From positions 22,322,899 through 22,386,898 of the forward strand of contig NC_052394.1 of NCBI RefSeq assembly GCF_009389715.1: a stretch of 64,000 nucleotides of DNA. The letters run 5' to 3'. The notes beneath the pieces were generated by a model. The model was given only the letters and a program-made list of their open reading frames with translations. It did no database searches and was not told where the DNA came from. Positions 61,101-64,000 of this stretch are shown in pieces; position 1 is the first letter of the stretch, and each line of letters begins with the position of its first letter. The DNA comes from Phoenix dactylifera (lineage: Eukaryota; Streptophyta; Magnoliopsida; Arecales; Arecaceae). Both the position numbers and the translations under genes were made by a program.

Positions 61101-63210
61101 TAAACTAACTAATAATGCTAATGCTCAAACTCCATATCCAACCAATCCAAAACTACGCATCATGTACTCTAGAAAAAAAAAATATAACAGATGGATATAA
61201 ACTTTCCACCTAGTAAAATTCTCCGACCTTACGCCAATATAAATAAATAGATTAATAATAAAGATAATCAATAAATAATATTGAATGAAATAAATACTAT
61301 AACCATATCAAATAAAATAAATTCAAAGCAATATAGTATATATTATACACACACACATATTACAAATTCTAATAAATTAAACCCTAATAGCTTTATATGT
61401 CATGTCATCCTTTTTTTGTTATTTTAATTCCAAGTTTCCAAAATAATTTAGTTTTTCAATTTTGGATATCTTAGTGACACGTGCGAGGCAGGAGCAAGTT
61501 AGCTTGCATTTTCGTCACTAATCACCAGACGCCATTCTATCGTTCATGCGAGCACGTGACTACTGGCCTACGTCACGGGCGATTGTAATTATGGCGACCA
61601 ATCTAAATTCCGTTCTGCTATCCATCACGGAAGCTGGAGTTATCGTGCACGTCCGAAGAGAGACGACCAGTAGGTCCCCATGACATGCACTTTTCAAAAA
61701 GGTAAGACCATTCCACCCTAACGAAGACGATAAGCAACAGCCTTTCTCAAAACCTAAAAAAATTGGCTGCAAAACTTTTTTTTCCCTGCATTAAATAGTG
61801 GCTCTGGTCTTGCTCCTTTCCCTTTCTATCGGTGAAGACCGCATCATGCTAATTTAAGATTCTTGAGGTCCATATAAAACAATTCTACTCTCTCTACCGT
61901 GTACATGCAAAATGCTTCACATTTGTTATAACTTGTCTATTGTAAATTAAAGCAAGGTTGATTCGATTAGGACCGTCATCAATTTCTCTCAAGACAAAAA
62001 TATGAGGATAAAAATATATCAACCTTATGCTGAAGAAACAATTTAAATGTTGTCGATGTAATCCGGTCAGTTCTTCAAAAAGAGTTGTGAGATCTAACGT
62101 GACGTCGAAAATACTCACCAAGATCAAAACTATTGGTTTGTTACAAGGTTTGTCATACGGTTTACAATAAATATTACATATGCAAGCAGGCGCGGGGGTG
62201 CAATTACTTTAGAATCCTTTTTTTTTTTTGGATTAAGGGGGTCGTCCATGGGCAACTAAACCTAAACAAGGTATGATCTCTAATCCTCTTAAGATCGGCA
62301 ACCCTTTAATGCTCTCACATGATTACACTTGCTGTACGTTACACCCTTGCTGCCTCACGAGTTTTTTTATTCCTCTAAAAGGAAAAATAATCATCTAATA
62401 TATATAGGTATTTGATATATGTACACAATTGGTTTTATTTTGAGCAGAAATAAACAATAATTTGTATTTTGGCTTTTTGTACACAGGACATAATTTAAGC
62501 TATTGTAATTTTGTTGAGAGGAGACTAAATAAATTATGTATTTAGTCTATACAAATATAGCTCAACTATTTTATTTTTTTTGTTAATTATAGCTCAGTTC
62601 TATTAGTTGAGTGAATTTCAATAATATGTGCAGTTTTTGCTCCACTCAAGTTAAATAGTGAAGAATTGAATAAAGAACCAGCTAGGCTAAAGTTGTTATT
62701 AGTTATGAAAACAATTATAACAAGAGAATATGCCAATAAATTATAGTAAATCTAATTGTATCATTTTCTCCTGCTCTTATTGAAAAAAAAAATATCAGTC
62801 AATTTATGGTCATTAACACTTCATTATTTCTACTGGCCATAGAAGTTCATTTCTATCATTGTCTTGGTCGGTGACAAACTATATGAGAAGTCGAAAAAAT
62901 AACAAAAAGTGTCATATAACAAGCCTTTTTAAAAATGTTTAGTGCAAGACTAGTATTTGAAATATAGCACTAATATAAATTAATAATGTGAAAATGATGA
63001 GGAAGAACAGTCTCCAACTCATATCTGGTTAGTTTGAATAACAAGATGGGCGATTGTGTACTTTCACTCAAAAACTAATGTCATTTGAAGCAAAACTCAA
63101 ACAGAACAGGCCTATTTATACATGCCCAATTTCATTTCTTTAATTTTTTTTCTCCCTCTTCTCTTTGTCCCTCCTTGTTCCCATCATTTAATGAGTTTGG
63201 ACAATCCTTC
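61101..63210. other. Intergenic DNA, no gene seen
   Basis: AT-rich, with only short frames lacking domains. The last 100 bases before 63211 are the presumed promoter of the small gene that follows. Confidence 0.5.
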
Positions 63211-63217
63211 TATAAAT
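63211..63217 (+). promoter_or_regulatory. TATA box of the small 76-aa gene
   Basis: TATAAAT lies 114-120 bases before the ATG at 63331 and is followed by a CT-rich leader, a common plant core-promoter layout. Confidence 0.6.
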
Positions 63218-63330
63218 GACCCCAGGCGCCTGTGGTTTGCTCACCATCTCCGTTCCTCTCCCCTCGTGTCCTCCTTTTCTCCATTCCATCTCACCTTTCC
63301 CCATTCTCTCTGCTTGTGTCCTTTAAAAGG

Positions 63331-63561
63331 ATGTCTACTCGAAGGCCAACTCGTCACAGGCGCCAGCCATCACAGCATGCAATAGATCTCCCTAATGACC
63401 TCGAGACTGCAGATGTTCCTCCACTGCAAACTGGGGAGAAGAACATGGAATGGAGGTCTCCCGAGACGAAACCATCCGAGGTTCGCTTTGCTTTACCACC
63501 AGTGCCGGCTTCTTCAAGCCAGGTGCCAACCAAAGCCGACTCCACCAAGCCCCAAAACTAG
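63331..63561 (+). CDS. Small basic protein of unknown function, 76 aa
   Basis: Intronless frame beginning MSTRRPTRHRRQPSQHAIDL and ending in a stop at 63559-63561. The N-terminus is strongly basic (five arginines and a histidine in the first 11 residues). The middle has DLPNDLETADVPPLQTGEKN and the tail is rich in proline, serine and lysine. There is no signal peptide or membrane segment, and the composition suggests a mostly disordered protein. A TATA box and CT-rich leader precede it and AATAAA-like sequence (about 63620) follows, which supports a real short transcript. The frame is open further upstream, but the ATG at 63331 fits best with the TATA box. I recognise no family. Confidence 0.55.
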   Translation: MSTRRPTRHRRQPSQHAIDLPNDLETADVPPLQTGEKNMEWRSPETKPSEVRFALPPVPASSSQVPTKADSTKPQN

Positions 63562-64000
63562 TGTTTTCCCTTCTGTGTCCCATCATGTAAGAGCGTGCTT
63601 CTGGTCTATCAATATGTTGAATAAATAAGAAGTCTGTGCTCGTGTTTCATCAAGAAATGGTATCTCCGTAATTGAGGCATCTTGTTTGAGATTTGCTTTG
63701 CTCTCATGTTTGATGCTTTTGACTAATGATTCACATGATCAAGTTTGAGATAGTTCCATCAAAAGAGAGAGAGAGAGAGAGGTAGAAATTATCGCCAGTT
63801 TTGTTACATGCTTGTGTACGTATTTTGACTGATGGTTGTTGGTTGATTGAAGCCAGGCTGCCACCTTAGGTTGATCAGTTAGTGATAGAATTTAAATGGA
63901 GAAGATCTTTGTCGTTGATGAGCAACAACAGCTATCAATTGATTCTTATCCTTCTACTCTGCATTTTTTGATGTTTTTGGTTTACATTATTATGCGTACT
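63562..64000. other. 3' region of the small gene
   Basis: Contains an AATAAATAAG polyadenylation-like sequence near 63620 and a (GA)n run at 63764-63782. No other gene is seen before the window ends. Confidence 0.5.

Overview
This is a nuclear segment of a flowering plant, most likely a monocot. Genes are widely spaced and rich in introns, introns follow GT-AG and are AT-rich, and the 5' halves of the intronless genes are GC-rich. The intergenic DNA holds LINE remnants, a non-autonomous hAT element, microsatellites and recurring GGTACGG-type repeats. A palm is a reasonable guess from overall character, but that is inference. No operons, CRISPR arrays or convincing tRNA genes were seen.

Layout. 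1-6.8 kb is intergenic and holds a clean non-autonomous hAT insertion (4025-5065) flanked by an 8-bp target-site duplication. 7.0-7.5 kb is an intronless two-finger C2H2 repressor of the ZAT11/ZAT12 type (+). 10.5-19.2 kb is a complete gene for the E1 subunit of mitochondrial 2-oxoglutarate dehydrogenase (-; 8 coding exons, 1020 aa). 20.1-21.05 kb is an internally deleted LINE. 22.0-30.2 kb is a complete RABE1/Rab8-type small GTPase gene (-; 8 coding exons, 216 aa) with a 6.6-kb first coding intron full of repeats. 30.2-37.2 kb is mostly intergenic with two more LINE fragments, one having a clear 17-bp target-site duplication. 37.7-41.7 kb is a complete gene for cytosolic ribosomal protein S15a (-; 3 coding exons, 130 aa) with a 3.1-kb 5'-UTR intron and telo-box/site II promoter motifs. 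43.75-44.54 kb is an AT-rich 395-bp tandem duplication. 44.76-45.42 kb is an intronless acidic protein I do not recognise (+). 48.4-49.66 kb is a fourth LINE 3' end (-). 50.3-51.0 kb is a MIZU-KUSSEI1-like (DUF617) gene with one apparent frameshift. 54.1-59.6 kb is an old tandem duplication of a histone H2A locus. The distal copy keeps a textbook histone promoter, but its reading frame is broken by about a dozen single-base indels. 63.3-63.6 kb is a small 76-aa gene with a TATA box and no known family.

The genes do not form a pathway. They are ordinary housekeeping genes (energy metabolism, secretion, translation, chromatin) and stress or root-tropism regulators placed side by side. I found no convincing novel biological system. 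The observations most worth checking are the H2A.W-like copy whose damage is almost all indels, the hAT element with non-transposase contents, the LINE family that leaves RNase H-bearing 3' ends, and the two unrecognised coding genes.
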